Position numbers and translations under genes: made by a program. Under the pieces are notes generated by a model that was not told the origin of the DNA, did not search any database, and worked only from the letters and a program-made list of their open reading frames with translations. DNA of 62,025 bases from an uncultured Pirellula sp. GTDB taxonomy: Bacteria > Planctomycetota > Planctomycetia > Pirellulales > Pirellulaceae. Shown one piece after another: positions 42,466 to 51,366 of the stretch. Positions within the stretch are counted from its first letter, which is position 1. Each line of letters starts with the position of its first letter. The DNA lies in the NCBI GenBank assembly GCA_903858115.1, contig CAIOHR010000133.1:1-62025 (forward strand), in the 5' to 3' direction.

Positions 42466-43746
42466 TTAGGCTTTGACGATTTTTGCTTTTCCTTGCAGCG
42501 ATTTTGTTGCGTTTCGCGTATCGATCACAATTTTGGACCAGTCGACGAGTTGTTGATAATCGACGTTGCGGTGGGCCGTTACCACGATTGCGGCATCAAA
42601 GCTTTCCAGCGTTTCCCGATCCCACCTCACAGACGTGGTACCAGCCCATTGAGGGTGCTCTCGGGTCGGCCGAATGACCGGTACGAACGGATCGTAATAC
42701 GAAACCTCCGAGCCGGAATGCTCCAGTAGGTTCATCAATACATATGCTGGGGACTCGCGATCGTCGTCGACATCCGCCTTGTACGCTAACCCGAGCAACA
42801 ATATGCGGCTGCCATGGAGAGGCTTGCGAACTGCGTTCAATGCCTCTGACAGTTTCTGGATGACGAACTGTGGCATGGACGTGTTGATTTCTCCCGCCAA
42901 TTCGATAAACCGTGTGGCTTGGCCGTATTCGCGTGCTTTCCAAGTCAGATAAAACGGATCGATGGGAATGCAATGGCCTCCCAGCCCAGGGCCCGGATAA
43001 AATGGCATGTAGCCAAATGGCTTCGTTTTCGCCGCTTCGATCACTTCCCAAATGTCAATTCCCATCGCGCCATACACGACCTTGAGCTCATTGACCAAGG
43101 CTATGTTGACGCTGCGAAAAATGTTCTCCAGCAGTTTGGTCGCTTCCGCCGCCCTGCAGCTGGAGACGGGTATCACGCGTTCTACGGCTTTTGCGTAAAG
43201 TTCCGTCGCTCTGGCGAGGCACTCCGGAGTTAATCCTCCAACGACTTTTGGTATTTTGGCAACTTTGCTGTCGGGATTTCCAGGATCCTCCCGTTCCGGA
43301 GAGAAGGCTAAATGAAAGTCTTTGCCTGCGACCAAGCCCGATCCTTGCTCCAAAACCGCCAACAAATCTTCGTCGGTCGTGCCTGGATATGTCGTCGATT
43401 CTAGGACCACCAACATCCCAGTCCGCAACGCGGGAGCAATCGTTTCGCCTGTCTTGAGGATATAAGAAATATCGGGCTCTCGATTTTTATTGAGCGGAGT
43501 TGGTACGCATATAATCACGGCGTCGCATTCGGATACTCTTGCGAAATCTGTATCCGCTGAAAACCGCTGGCTGGCCACTTGCTCGTGGATCGCGGCATTG
43601 GAAATATGGTGAATATAGGAAGTCGATTGGTTAATCGAGTCGACTTTGGATTGGTCGATGTCGAGTCCCAGAACAGAGCACCCGTTCCTTGCGAATTGCA
43701 AAGCTAGCGGCAGACCGACATATCCAAGCCCTATAACAGCAATCAT
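42466..43746 (-). CDS. UDP-GlcNAc 6-dehydrogenase (WbpA/TviB type), copy 2
   Basis: The 426-residue protein begins MIAVIGLGYVGLPLALQFAR and has LGGHCIPIDPFYLTWKAREY, with the catalytic cysteine near residue 260. Long stretches are identical to copy 1 (31253-32554), for example FGYMPFYPGPGLGGHCIPID. The DNA differs at many third positions, and this copy is visibly richer in G and C, so it is not a recent duplication. The gene lies between two inverted palindromic elements. Both copies probably make UDP-GlcNAcA; they may differ in specificity or regulation. The start is ATG. Confidence 0.9.
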   Translation of the reverse strand: MIAVIGLGYVGLPLALQFARNGCSVLGLDIDQSKVDSINQSTSYIHHISNAAIHEQVASQRFSADTDFARVSECDAVIICVPTPLNKNREPDISYILKTGETIAPALRTGMLVVLESTTYPGTTDEDLLAVLEQGSGLVAGKDFHLAFSPEREDPGNPDSKVAKIPKVVGGLTPECLARATELYAKAVERVIPVSSCRAAEATKLLENIFRSVNIALVNELKVVYGAMGIDIWEVIEAAKTKPFGYMPFYPGPGLGGHCIPIDPFYLTWKAREYGQATRFIELAGEINTSMPQFVIQKLSEALNAVRKPLHGSRILLLGLAYKADVDDDRESPAYVLMNLLEHSGSEVSYYDPFVPVIRPTREHPQWAGTTSVRWDRETLESFDAAIVVTAHRNVDYQQLVDWSKIVIDTRNATKSLQGKAKIVKA

Positions 43747-43784
43747 GAGAAAACCTTGTAGCTTGGGTAGTGTAGCAACACAGC

Positions 43785-43888
43785 CACAAAAGTAGCAGGC
43801 ACACTCCGATGTGCCGTCCGCTCTTGTGTATTTGCTAGGATTCTACGCGGACGGACACGGAATAGGCCTACTACTTTGACTTTTGTAG
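43785..43888 (-). repeat. Palindromic GACAAAAGT element, right copy (inverted)
   Basis: On the minus strand this reads ACAAAAGTCAAAGTAGTAGG and ends AGTGTGCCTGCTACTTTTGT. It matches the left copy at most positions, including AGCAAAT and CAAGAGCGG in the middle. It occupies most of the spacer between copy 2 of the dehydrogenase and gmd. Confidence 0.88.
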
Positions 43889-43898
43889 GCTCTGGCTC

Positions 43899-45017
43899 TT
43901 ATTCTTTGGCGACGCTGACAGTGTGGCCGTGTCGTTTTAGGAGGGCGTGCTTGCGAGCGTGGTCCAAATCGGATGCAACCATCTCGGCACACATCTCTTC
44001 CACGGTGATCTCGCATTCCCAGCCCAACTTTGCTTTCGCTTTGGATGGGTCACCCAAAAGCGTTTCGACTTCCGCTGGACGGAAGTAGCGTGGATCGACC
44101 TTGACGATCACGTCGCCGACCGAAACTTCTGGCGCTTTGGCTTTGTCGGTCACTCTAGAAACTCTGGCGACTTCGTTCACTCCTTCGCCTTCGAAAACCA
44201 ACTCCATGCCGGCTTCGATGGCGGACATGCGAACAAATTCTCGAACACTGATTTGCTTGCCCGTCGCGATAACGTAATCCTCTGCGACTTCTTGCTGTAG
44301 CATCATCCATTGCATTCGGACGTAATCCTTGGCATGTCCCCAGTCTCGCAAGGAATCCATATTTCCTAAGTAAAGGCATTCTTCAAGGCCTTGGGCGATG
44401 TTCGCGATTCCACGCGTGATTTTGCGAGTCACAAAGGTCTCGCCTCGGCGTGGCGACTCGTGATTGAACAAAATGCCGTTGCAAGCATACATTCCGTACG
44501 ATTCGCGATAGTTCACCGTTATCCAGTACGCATACAGCTTGGCCGCCGCGTACGGCGAGCGTGGATAAAACGGGGTCGACTCCCGTTGCGGAATCTCTTG
44601 TACGAGTCCGAAAAGCTCGGATGTCGACGCTTGGTAGAATCGAGTCTTTTTCTCCAAGCCCAAGAAGCGTATTGCTTCGAGCATTCGCAATGCTCCCAAT
44701 GCATCTACATCTGCCGTGTACTCAGGAGATTCGAACGAGACCGCCACGTGCGATTGTGCGCCCAGATTGTAAACTTCGTCCGGCTGCACTTGGTTGATGA
44801 TGCGAGTCAAGTTGGAGCTATCGGTCAAGTCGCCATAATGCAGTTTGAAGCTAGCGTTCTCCACGTGCGGCGCTTGGTAGATGTGGTCGATTCGTTCGGT
44901 ATTGAAAGAGGACGCTCGCCGCTTGATGCCATGCACTTCGTAGCCTTTTTCGAGCAAAAATTCTGCAAGATAGGAACCGTCTTGGCCGGTTATACCGGTT
45001 ATAAGTGCTGATGGCAT
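43899..45017 (-). CDS. gmd: GDP-mannose 4,6-dehydratase
   Basis: The 372-residue protein has [20 protein letters not shown] (NADP loop) and [18 protein letters not shown], a strong Gmd motif. The Tyr-x3-Lys pair is in [11 protein letters not shown], and [17 protein letters not shown] is also diagnostic. It converts GDP-mannose to GDP-4-keto-6-deoxymannose, which fcl (34440-35378) turns into GDP-L-fucose. No mannose-1-phosphate guanylyltransferase is in the window. The ATG lies 27 bases from a tandem pair of 21-bp repeats. It is the first gene of the minus-strand glycan locus. Confidence 0.95.
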   Translation of the reverse strand: MPSALITGITGQDGSYLAEFLLEKGYEVHGIKRRASSFNTERIDHIYQAPHVENASFKLHYGDLTDSSNLTRIINQVQPDEVYNLGAQSHVAVSFESPEYTADVDALGALRMLEAIRFLGLEKKTRFYQASTSELFGLVQEIPQRESTPFYPRSPYAAAKLYAYWITVNYRESYGMYACNGILFNHESPRRGETFVTRKITRGIANIAQGLEECLYLGNMDSLRDWGHAKDYVRMQWMMLQQEVAEDYVIATGKQISVREFVRMSAIEAGMELVFEGEGVNEVARVSRVTDKAKAPEVSVGDVIVKVDPRYFRPAEVETLLGDPSKAKAKLGWECEITVEEMCAEMVASDLDHARKHALLKRHGHTVSVAKE

Positions 45018-45043
45018 TGGCTACAGTGGATAAAGGGTCGAAG

Positions 45044-45085
45044 CTTGGAATTCCGGATTGGCCACTTGGAATTCCGGATTGGCCA
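45044..45085. repeat. Tandem pair of a 21-bp unit upstream of gmd
   Basis: CTTGGAATTCCGGATTGGCC plus A occurs twice in a row. GGAATTCC inside each unit is palindromic. The position, 27 bases before the gmd start, would suit a regulator site, but nothing else supports that. Confidence 0.8.
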
Positions 45086-45200
45086 CATAGTACATAAGGT
45101 GATGTGGGGGGAGCAAGGCAAGCGATGCGACCCAGCACCAGTTTTCTGATGTTTTTGAGCAGTCGGCGTCGGTGAGCGGAGGAGCGGTCCACGACAATTT

Positions 45201-46112
45201 TTACCGTAGCGGCCAGGCGTCGATCCAGTTGTTCTCGGTCGGTTTCGCTTGGAAATCTCTCATCAATCGCTCGTGCATGTCTGGCAAATGAGCCGCTCCG
45301 TAGAAAATGGCAACCTTCTTCTTTCCGGCCTTTAACTCCGACTCAAGGACCTGGAAGGCTTTTCGATTTCGCTCTGTCAGCAACGTACTTTTGCCATCTT
45401 TGTCGGCAAGTCCAGCCATTTGACCTTCCATGGTTTCAAATTGCTCTGCCATCGCTCTCCGCATCTTTATCGGGTCTTTCGACAGCATAGCCGCTAGCAG
45501 TTCAGCTTGCTGCTCCTGCCCCTTTTTGGTGCTCTGCGTCGCAAATCCAGCCCCCATCATCCGGGCGAACATGCCGAGAAACCCATCGTTTCGTTTCTTC
45601 ATGTCCTCTCCGAATTCCGTCGGGCTCATGTCGGCATGAACGAAATTCTTCGGGTTGTAGTCCACCTCATCCAGTTGAAAGCTCAACTCCAATGCCCCCT
45701 TCATCCCTTTTTGCAATCCACCGATAGGATTGAATCCCCCCTCGGCTCGTTGCGAAGGTTTGTTGACTTCCGGATCTGCCACCAGTTCATAAAGCACTGC
45801 GTCGTAGCTTCGGAAACGTTGATTCAAATCGCTGTAGTACTGTTTGGTTCCGACGTGTACTGCGCCCACCAAATCCACCGTCGCACCTTGATTCGGCCCG
45901 GCCAAAATCTCATACCGAGCGATCGCGACTTGAAGTGCTCGGGGTTCTTTGCCTTCGCGGTCGATCCGTAGGAATACGGGTTTCTCTAAGGAGTTCTTGG
46001 TTTGGGGTTGTTTGCCCAATGGCGTTTCTTGGGCCGCGACATAGGTCGAAAGGACTGTAAGTACCGAGAGGCCTAAAACTAACTTGGCAAGCGAATGGAT
46101 GGTATGTTTCAT
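45201..46112 (-). CDS. Secreted TraB/GumN-like (TIKI fold) protein
   Basis: The 303-residue protein has an N-terminal signal peptide (residues 1-27, ending YVAAQE). Two GxxH motifs, GAVH at 83-86 and GAAH at 272-275, plus Glu109 in LYELV, match the TraB/PrgY/GumN and TIKI group, whose animal members are metal-dependent proteases. A helical insert rich in Met and Gln lies at about 140-220. It is predicted to act outside the cytoplasm; the substrate is unknown. It is divergent from the TetR gene, with about 120 bases between starts. Confidence 0.8.
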   Translation of the reverse strand: MKHTIHSLAKLVLGLSVLTVLSTYVAAQETPLGKQPQTKNSLEKPVFLRIDREGKEPRALQVAIARYEILAGPNQGATVDLVGAVHVGTKQYYSDLNQRFRSYDAVLYELVADPEVNKPSQRAEGGFNPIGGLQKGMKGALELSFQLDEVDYNPKNFVHADMSPTEFGEDMKKRNDGFLGMFARMMGAGFATQSTKKGQEQQAELLAAMLSKDPIKMRRAMAEQFETMEGQMAGLADKDGKSTLLTERNRKAFQVLESELKAGKKKVAIFYGAAHLPDMHERLMRDFQAKPTENNWIDAWPLR

Positions 46113-46197
46113 GATTGACTTCGTGGAATACGAGATTTCTAGATACGGAATTCTATCCCAGGCTCAAGCCCTTGGTCAGAATCTAGAAAAAATCCTA

Positions 46198-46232
46198 TTG
46201 ACTTTTTTGACGTGGAGTCAAAAATTGACATC
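46198..46232. promoter_or_regulatory. Palindromic operator at the TetR-gene promoter
   Basis: TTTTTGAC-GTGGA-GTCAAAAA at 46204-46224 is a perfect 8-bp inverted repeat with a 5-base spacer, right in front of the regulator ORF. TTGACT at 46198-46203 could be a -35 box. The ATG at 46233 follows 8 bases after the palindrome. It is the expected layout for autorepression by the TetR-family product. Confidence 0.72.
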
Positions 46233-47051
46233 ATGACACAATTGACGAGAAAACAGCGGGAGGTGGAGCAGAGAAGTCGCGAAATACTGCGAATCGCGAG
46301 GCCGATCCTTGTTGGGGAGGGGTTTCAGGCCCTGAGTATGGAGCGATTGGCGTCTCAGATGGAGTACGCGAAGGGGACGATTTACAATCATTTTCCCCAC
46401 AAGGAGGAGATTGTTCTGGCTTTGGCGGTCGAGGCGATGGAGCTACGACGGGCCCTTTTCGAGCGGGCTGCACGCATGGATGGGCCCACCCGCGTTCGGC
46501 TAATGGCGATCGGTTATGCCTGTGAGTTCTTTACACAAACCTGTACCGACGACTTCCTTGTGGAGCAATGGATTCGAAACAACAACATCTGGGACAAGTC
46601 TTCTGAGCAACGGCAAAACCTAATCCGTCAATGTGAGGGATGTTGCATGCAAATCGTGTCGTCGGTGGTTTTGCAAGCGATCGAGAATCGAGACCTTGTT
46701 ATTCCCGATGCCATTTCGCCGCAAGAATTTGTGTTCGGCTTTTGGGCGATCAACTATGGCAGTCAGATCCTGACACACTCGAGCCCGTCCCTGAAGTCGG
46801 TTGGCGTCTTTAATCCAGTACAGGCGATTCGCGTCCACTGCTTGACGTTGCTAAATGGTTTTCAATGGACACCGATGATGACGTGGCAAGAGTATGAATC
46901 GAGGATGGCTCAGATCGGTCCGGCCCTCGAATCCGATTTTCATACGATCTGCGCCGAGCGAGACAAGGTTACGCCGAGCGAGAGAAGCAACACAGCGAGA
47001 AGCAACACAGAGAGAAGCAACACAGAGAGAAGCAACAAGGTGCCCCAGTGA
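46233..47051 (+). CDS. TetR/AcrR-family transcriptional regulator
   Basis: The protein has about 272 residues from the ATG at 46233; a GTG at 46212 lies inside the operator palindrome and is less likely. The N-terminal HTH is clear: GFQALSMERLASQMEYAKGT then IYNHFPHKEEIV, residues about 28-59. The C-terminal domain would bind a ligand. The last 20 residues are an RSNTE repeat encoded by four 15-bp copies (46981-47040). The stop overlaps the GTG of the adaptor gene, so it is the first gene of an efflux operon and probably its repressor. Confidence 0.9.
   Translation: MTQLTRKQREVEQRSREILRIARPILVGEGFQALSMERLASQMEYAKGTIYNHFPHKEEIVLALAVEAMELRRALFERAARMDGPTRVRLMAIGYACEFFTQTCTDDFLVEQWIRNNNIWDKSSEQRQNLIRQCEGCCMQIVSSVVLQAIENRDLVIPDAISPQEFVFGFWAINYGSQILTHSSPSLKSVGVFNPVQAIRVHCLTLLNGFQWTPMMTWQEYESRMAQIGPALESDFHTICAERDKVTPSERSNTARSNTERSNTERSNKVPQ
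46981..47040 (+). repeat. Four 15-bp tandem repeats at the end of the TetR gene
   Basis: AGAGAAGCAACACAG occurs four times in a row with small changes and encodes the RSNTE tail. Being a multiple of three, the copy number can change without shifting the frame. The last copy yields the AAGG that may serve as the ribosome site of the next gene. Confidence 0.95.
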
Positions 47052-48181
47052 GAGTAATGAAGAGCCGAGTCGCAACGTCTGCGGCAATTTTGGGATTGGT
47101 TGCTGCTGGTGCCGCATTCGCGTACCATAATTTCGGTCATACCGGTGAGCATGAGCCTACCAGGTTTGAACCAACCCTTGCACCGAACGGAACAGAGTTA
47201 GTCGTTCGAGCCTTTACTGTCGAGTCCGATTCACAGTTGCAGGGTTCCACGAACAGCTTCACTGGCACATTAGAGCCACGCTATCAATCTCAACTAGGAT
47301 TCCGTGTTGCGGGTAAAATCGCATCGAGACATGTGGAGGTTGGTGATCGTGTTCGGGCCGGTGACATTTTGTTTCGATTGGATCCGACGGATTACGATTT
47401 GCAGTTGCGAGTGTCCGAATCAGAATTGGCTTCCGCGAAATCTACAGTGGCGCTGGCGAATGCCGAAGAGCAGCGATTGCGAACACTTCGTTCGTCAGCC
47501 TCGGTCAGTCAATCGGAATATGATTTGGCTCTCGCGAGTCGCGACGTTGCTGCAGCAAAAGTCGAATCGGCGGAGAAGAGGCTGGAACTAGCGAAGAATC
47601 AACGCGAGTACTGCCATCTCGTTGCGGATGCGGATGGGTTGATCGTATCGATCTCTGGAGAAGCGGGGCAAGTCGTCAATATCGGACAATCGGTTGCTCT
47701 TGTCACCAAGGGTACTGAGCTCGAAGCGGTTGTGAACATACCGGAGAACCGAGTGAACGATATCAGGGCATTGAGTTCTCTTGTTCGATTTTGGTCTCAT
47801 CCCAAGTTGGAAATTGCATCCGAATTGCGAGAATTGTCGCCGATCGCAGACCCTGTCTCTCGAATGTATGCTGCAAAATTTCGATTGCTGAGCGATTCGC
47901 CGCTTCTCTCCATCGGCATGACGGCGACGGTGCATCTTTCTGCCTATAAAGACATAGGTTTTTGCATTCCGATCACGTCGATCGCCAGTCAAGGTGATCG
48001 AGCGAGCGTGTGGAAGATTGAGGAATCAGGAGAGGTTACGGCCTGCCCTGTGGAAGTAGTTCAATATCGCGACAACAGTGCTATCGTACGCGGGTCGCTT
48101 CGAGCTGGCGACAAGATTGTTAGTGCGGGCGTTCAGCGAGTCGATGAGAACGTTCGCGTCCGTGTCTGGAACGCGAAATGA
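47048..48181 (+). CDS. RND efflux periplasmic adaptor (membrane fusion protein)
   Basis: The 377-residue protein has an N-terminal signal/anchor (SAAILGLVAAGAAFAY, about 9-25). The barrel-sandwich motif LGFRVAGKIASRHVEVGDRV is near 85-105, followed by a coiled-coil hairpin at about 120-185 and a beta-barrel/C-terminal domain. It links the inner-membrane RND pump to an outer-membrane channel, which is not encoded here. The GTG start overlaps the TetR stop (GTGA) and has AAGG about 6 nt upstream; an ATG 9 nt later is the alternative. The stop overlaps the pump start by 4 nt. Confidence 0.9.
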   Translation: MRVMKSRVATSAAILGLVAAGAAFAYHNFGHTGEHEPTRFEPTLAPNGTELVVRAFTVESDSQLQGSTNSFTGTLEPRYQSQLGFRVAGKIASRHVEVGDRVRAGDILFRLDPTDYDLQLRVSESELASAKSTVALANAEEQRLRTLRSSASVSQSEYDLALASRDVAAAKVESAEKRLELAKNQREYCHLVADADGLIVSISGEAGQVVNIGQSVALVTKGTELEAVVNIPENRVNDIRALSSLVRFWSHPKLEIASELRELSPIADPVSRMYAAKFRLLSDSPLLSIGMTATVHLSAYKDIGFCIPITSIASQGDRASVWKIEESGEVTACPVEVVQYRDNSAIVRGSLRAGDKIVSAGVQRVDENVRVRVWNAK

Positions 48182-51100
48182 TTATGGAATCAAAATCAAC
48201 GCTGACCAGCACGTTTGGAAATCTGTCGCATTGGTCTGTGACGCATCCAGCATTCATCACCTTTCTCATCATCGCTTCTGGGGTTGCGGGATTGCAAGCT
48301 TATCTCCAGATGGGGCGCGCGGAGGACCCTTCCTTTACAATCAAGACGGGAGTCGTCACGGCGTATTGGCCGGGAGCCACCTCCGAAGAGATTCAGCGAC
48401 AGGTTGCTGAAGAGGTGGAAGACAAGCTTCGAGAGACTCCTTATCTGGACTTTTTGCAAACCTATTGCTTGCCCGACCGCACGCAAACTCTGGTTCAACT
48501 AAAAGATTCGACTCCTCCGAAGCACGTGGCAGATATTTGGTACCAAATCCGGAAGAAACTTGTTGACATACAACCTCGGATGCCGCAAGGAGTCATCGGT
48601 CCGTATGTCAATGACGAGTACGGTGATGTTTACTCTGCCATTTATGCCATCCAAGGGGACGATTTCAATTATGCCGATCTCAAGCGTTTAGCAGAAGATG
48701 CGCGAAAACGATTGTTGCGAATCTCCGGAGTAGAGAAGGTCGATATCATCGGCGAGCAAGACGAACGTATCTACATCGAGTTCTCACATCGCAAGCTAGC
48801 GACGTTAGGGGTGTCTGCGCAACAGATTTTTGATAGTGTTCAAAAGCAAAACATCCTGATGCCGTCCGGCAGCGTTGATACACAATCGGATCGCGTATAC
48901 GTCCGGATTTCTCGAGATTTTGACGGTGTCGGCCAAATCGAGCGAGTGCCCGTTCAAGGGAATGGCCGCGTATTTCAGCTCAAGGATATCGCAGAAGTCA
49001 AGAGAGGCTTCGAGGATCCGACGTTGTTCAAACTGCGTCATGACGGCAAACCTGCAGTCTCCGTCGGAGTGGTGATGGCAAAAGGGGGTAACGTCTTGCG
49101 ACTGGGCACGGCCCTTGAACAAGTCATGTCGCGGTTCGAATCGGAGTTACCCGCTGGAACGAAGCTAGGCAAGATTGCCTTTCAGCCCGTTGTCGTCGAG
49201 GAATCGGTCGGCGAGTTTTTGCGATCGTTTATCGAGGCTTTGATCATCGTTTTGGTTGTCTCGTTCCTCAGCTTAGGATTACGAACTGGGATCGTTGTCG
49301 CATTGAGTGTTCCATTGGTATTGGCAATCTCTCTCGTCATTATGCACTCGATGGGAATGAATTTGGATCGCATTACTTTAGGTGCTCTCATCTTGGCATT
49401 GGGGTTGCTCGTGGACGATGCCATCATCGCCGTCGAGATGATGGCGGTAAAGATGGAAGAGGGGTGGAGCCGAATGGATGCGGCTGGATTCGCGTGGCGT
49501 TCCACGGCGTTTCCTATGCTGTCTGGAACGTTGATCACAGTTGCAGGTTTTCTTCCCGTAGGCTTTGCGCGCTCTGCTGCAGGAGAGTACGCCGGTGGAA
49601 TCTTCTGGGTGGTTGGCATCACGTTGATCGTGTCCTGGTTTGTAGCGGTCACTTTTACGCCCCATCTCGGCGTATTGCTTTTGCCGAACTTCGCGGCAGA
49701 CGGACACAATGCCGGGCACGTTCCCTTTCAATCGCTCTTTCATCGTACCCTTCGGCGGATCGTCAGAGCATGTGTTGCGCGTCCATGGTTCCTGGTTTTC
49801 ATGACGTTAGCCATGTTTGTCGCCGCTCTCTTTGGCTTCACAAAACTACAGCAACAGTTTTTCCCGCTCTCATCGCGAACCGAACTGATGGTGGATGTAC
49901 GCATGCACGAAGGGGCTGCGATCGGCGCAACCGAAGCGATGATTGCTAAAGTTGAAGAATTGATCAAACCGCATTTAGTGGCTGAGCACGCAGGGAAGAA
50001 GCCACTCGTCGATCACTTCACCAGTTATGTCGGTGCTGGCTCCGCTCGATTCTTTCTGGCGCTCAATCCCGATTTACCCAACACTAGCTTTGGGAAGATC
50101 GTAATTCAGACCACCAGCGTCTACGCTCGTGAAGAGATGAGAACGAGGTTGAAGCAAACGTTTGAACTGGATGGAAGGTTTACTGAAGCGACGATGCGAG
50201 TATTGCGCCTCGAGTTTGGGCCACCCATCGGATTTCCCGTCCAATTTCGAGTCATCGGCGAAGATGCCGCCGAAGTGCGTCGCATTGCAAAGCAAGTGCG
50301 TGAGGTGATGCGAAAGGATCCGTCGGCGATTGATGTCAACCTGGAGTGGGATGAACCTGCGAAAGCGGTCAGATTGGATATCAATCAAGATAGAGCCCGA
50401 TTGATGGGATTAACACCCCAAGAGATCGAGCAAACGATGCAAACTCTCTTGACTGGAACAAACATAACACAGTTTCGAGATGGTACAGAGACGATTCCTG
50501 TCGTTGCACGTGCGATTGAGAGTGAGCGATTGAGTCTCGAATCGATTAGCGACATCACTCTTGTCACCCAATCGGGCAAGGTCGTGCCGCTGAGTCAGGT
50601 TGCATCGATACTCCATGAGTTTGAAGAACCTATCGTTTGGAAGAGAAATCAAGAGAGAACGCTGTCGGTTCGATGCGATGTTGCTGACGGAGTCCAGGCG
50701 CCTGACGTGAGTGCTCGAATGGATAAGGCTCTGGTTGAATTGCGAGCAAGTTTGCCCGCTGGATATCGGATCGAAACGGGTGGAGCCATCGAAGAGAGTC
50801 TTAAAGCGAACCAGGCTTTGTTTTCGATGTTTCCCGTCATGATCTTGATTATGTTGATATTGCTAATGTCTCAAGTGCATTCCTTCAAAAAGATGTTTTT
50901 GGTCTTTGGCATTGCACCTTTGGGTTTGATCGGGGCGGTGGCGGCATTGCATGTTTTCAATGCACCGTTTGGATTCGTGGCGTTGCTCGGTGTGATTGCT
51001 CTGGCTGGAATGGACATGCGGAACTCGGTGATCTTGGTGGATCAGATCGAGCAAGATATAGAAAACGGGTTGAGCGAGTGGGATGCAGTGATTGAATCGT

Positions 51101-51366
51101 CCGTTCGACGCGCGAGGCCTGTTATCTTGACAGCTGCCACTGCGATCTTGGCCATGATTCCGTTGACACGGAGTGTATTCTGGGGGCCGATGGCAATGGC
51201 AATCATGGGTGGATTGTCTGTCGCAACGTTTTTAACGTTGATCAATTTGCCTGCGCTTTACGTCATTATGTTTCGCGTGAAGCCGCCGGTCGCTGAAAGA
51301 CCCTCGCAACTATCCATTAAAGCGTTACCAGAAGTCGCAGTTGCCGATTTGGCAGACGTAGTTTAA
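48178..51366 (+). CDS. RND-family efflux pump permease
   Basis: The 1062-residue protein has the AcrB-type layout: a first membrane helix (FITFLIIASGVAGLQAYLQM), a large periplasmic loop, five helices, a second loop and five more helices. GLLVDDAIIAVEMM carries the paired aspartates (about 413-414) of the proton relay in helix 4. VTAYWPGATSEEIQRQVAEE is a family motif. It exports small molecules with the adaptor encoded upstream (4-nt overlap). The substrate is unknown. The gene ends overlapping by 4 bases the convergent GDPD gene. Confidence 0.93.
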   Translation: MIMESKSTLTSTFGNLSHWSVTHPAFITFLIIASGVAGLQAYLQMGRAEDPSFTIKTGVVTAYWPGATSEEIQRQVAEEVEDKLRETPYLDFLQTYCLPDRTQTLVQLKDSTPPKHVADIWYQIRKKLVDIQPRMPQGVIGPYVNDEYGDVYSAIYAIQGDDFNYADLKRLAEDARKRLLRISGVEKVDIIGEQDERIYIEFSHRKLATLGVSAQQIFDSVQKQNILMPSGSVDTQSDRVYVRISRDFDGVGQIERVPVQGNGRVFQLKDIAEVKRGFEDPTLFKLRHDGKPAVSVGVVMAKGGNVLRLGTALEQVMSRFESELPAGTKLGKIAFQPVVVEESVGEFLRSFIEALIIVLVVSFLSLGLRTGIVVALSVPLVLAISLVIMHSMGMNLDRITLGALILALGLLVDDAIIAVEMMAVKMEEGWSRMDAAGFAWRSTAFPMLSGTLITVAGFLPVGFARSAAGEYAGGIFWVVGITLIVSWFVAVTFTPHLGVLLLPNFAADGHNAGHVPFQSLFHRTLRRIVRACVARPWFLVFMTLAMFVAALFGFTKLQQQFFPLSSRTELMVDVRMHEGAAIGATEAMIAKVEELIKPHLVAEHAGKKPLVDHFTSYVGAGSARFFLALNPDLPNTSFGKIVIQTTSVYAREEMRTRLKQTFELDGRFTEATMRVLRLEFGPPIGFPVQFRVIGEDAAEVRRIAKQVREVMRKDPSAIDVNLEWDEPAKAVRLDINQDRARLMGLTPQEIEQTMQTLLTGTNITQFRDGTETIPVVARAIESERLSLESISDITLVTQSGKVVPLSQVASILHEFEEPIVWKRNQERTLSVRCDVADGVQAPDVSARMDKALVELRASLPAGYRIETGGAIEESLKANQALFSMFPVMILIMLILLMSQVHSFKKMFLVFGIAPLGLIGAVAALHVFNAPFGFVALLGVIALAGMDMRNSVILVDQIEQDIENGLSEWDAVIESSVRRARPVILTAATAILAMIPLTRSVFWGPMAMAIMGGLSVATFLTLINLPALYVIMFRVKPPVAERPSQLSIKALPEVAVADLADVV

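Noticed and set aside
44391..45011. 206-codon plus-strand open frame
   Set aside because: It is the complement of gmd, whose motifs are unambiguous.
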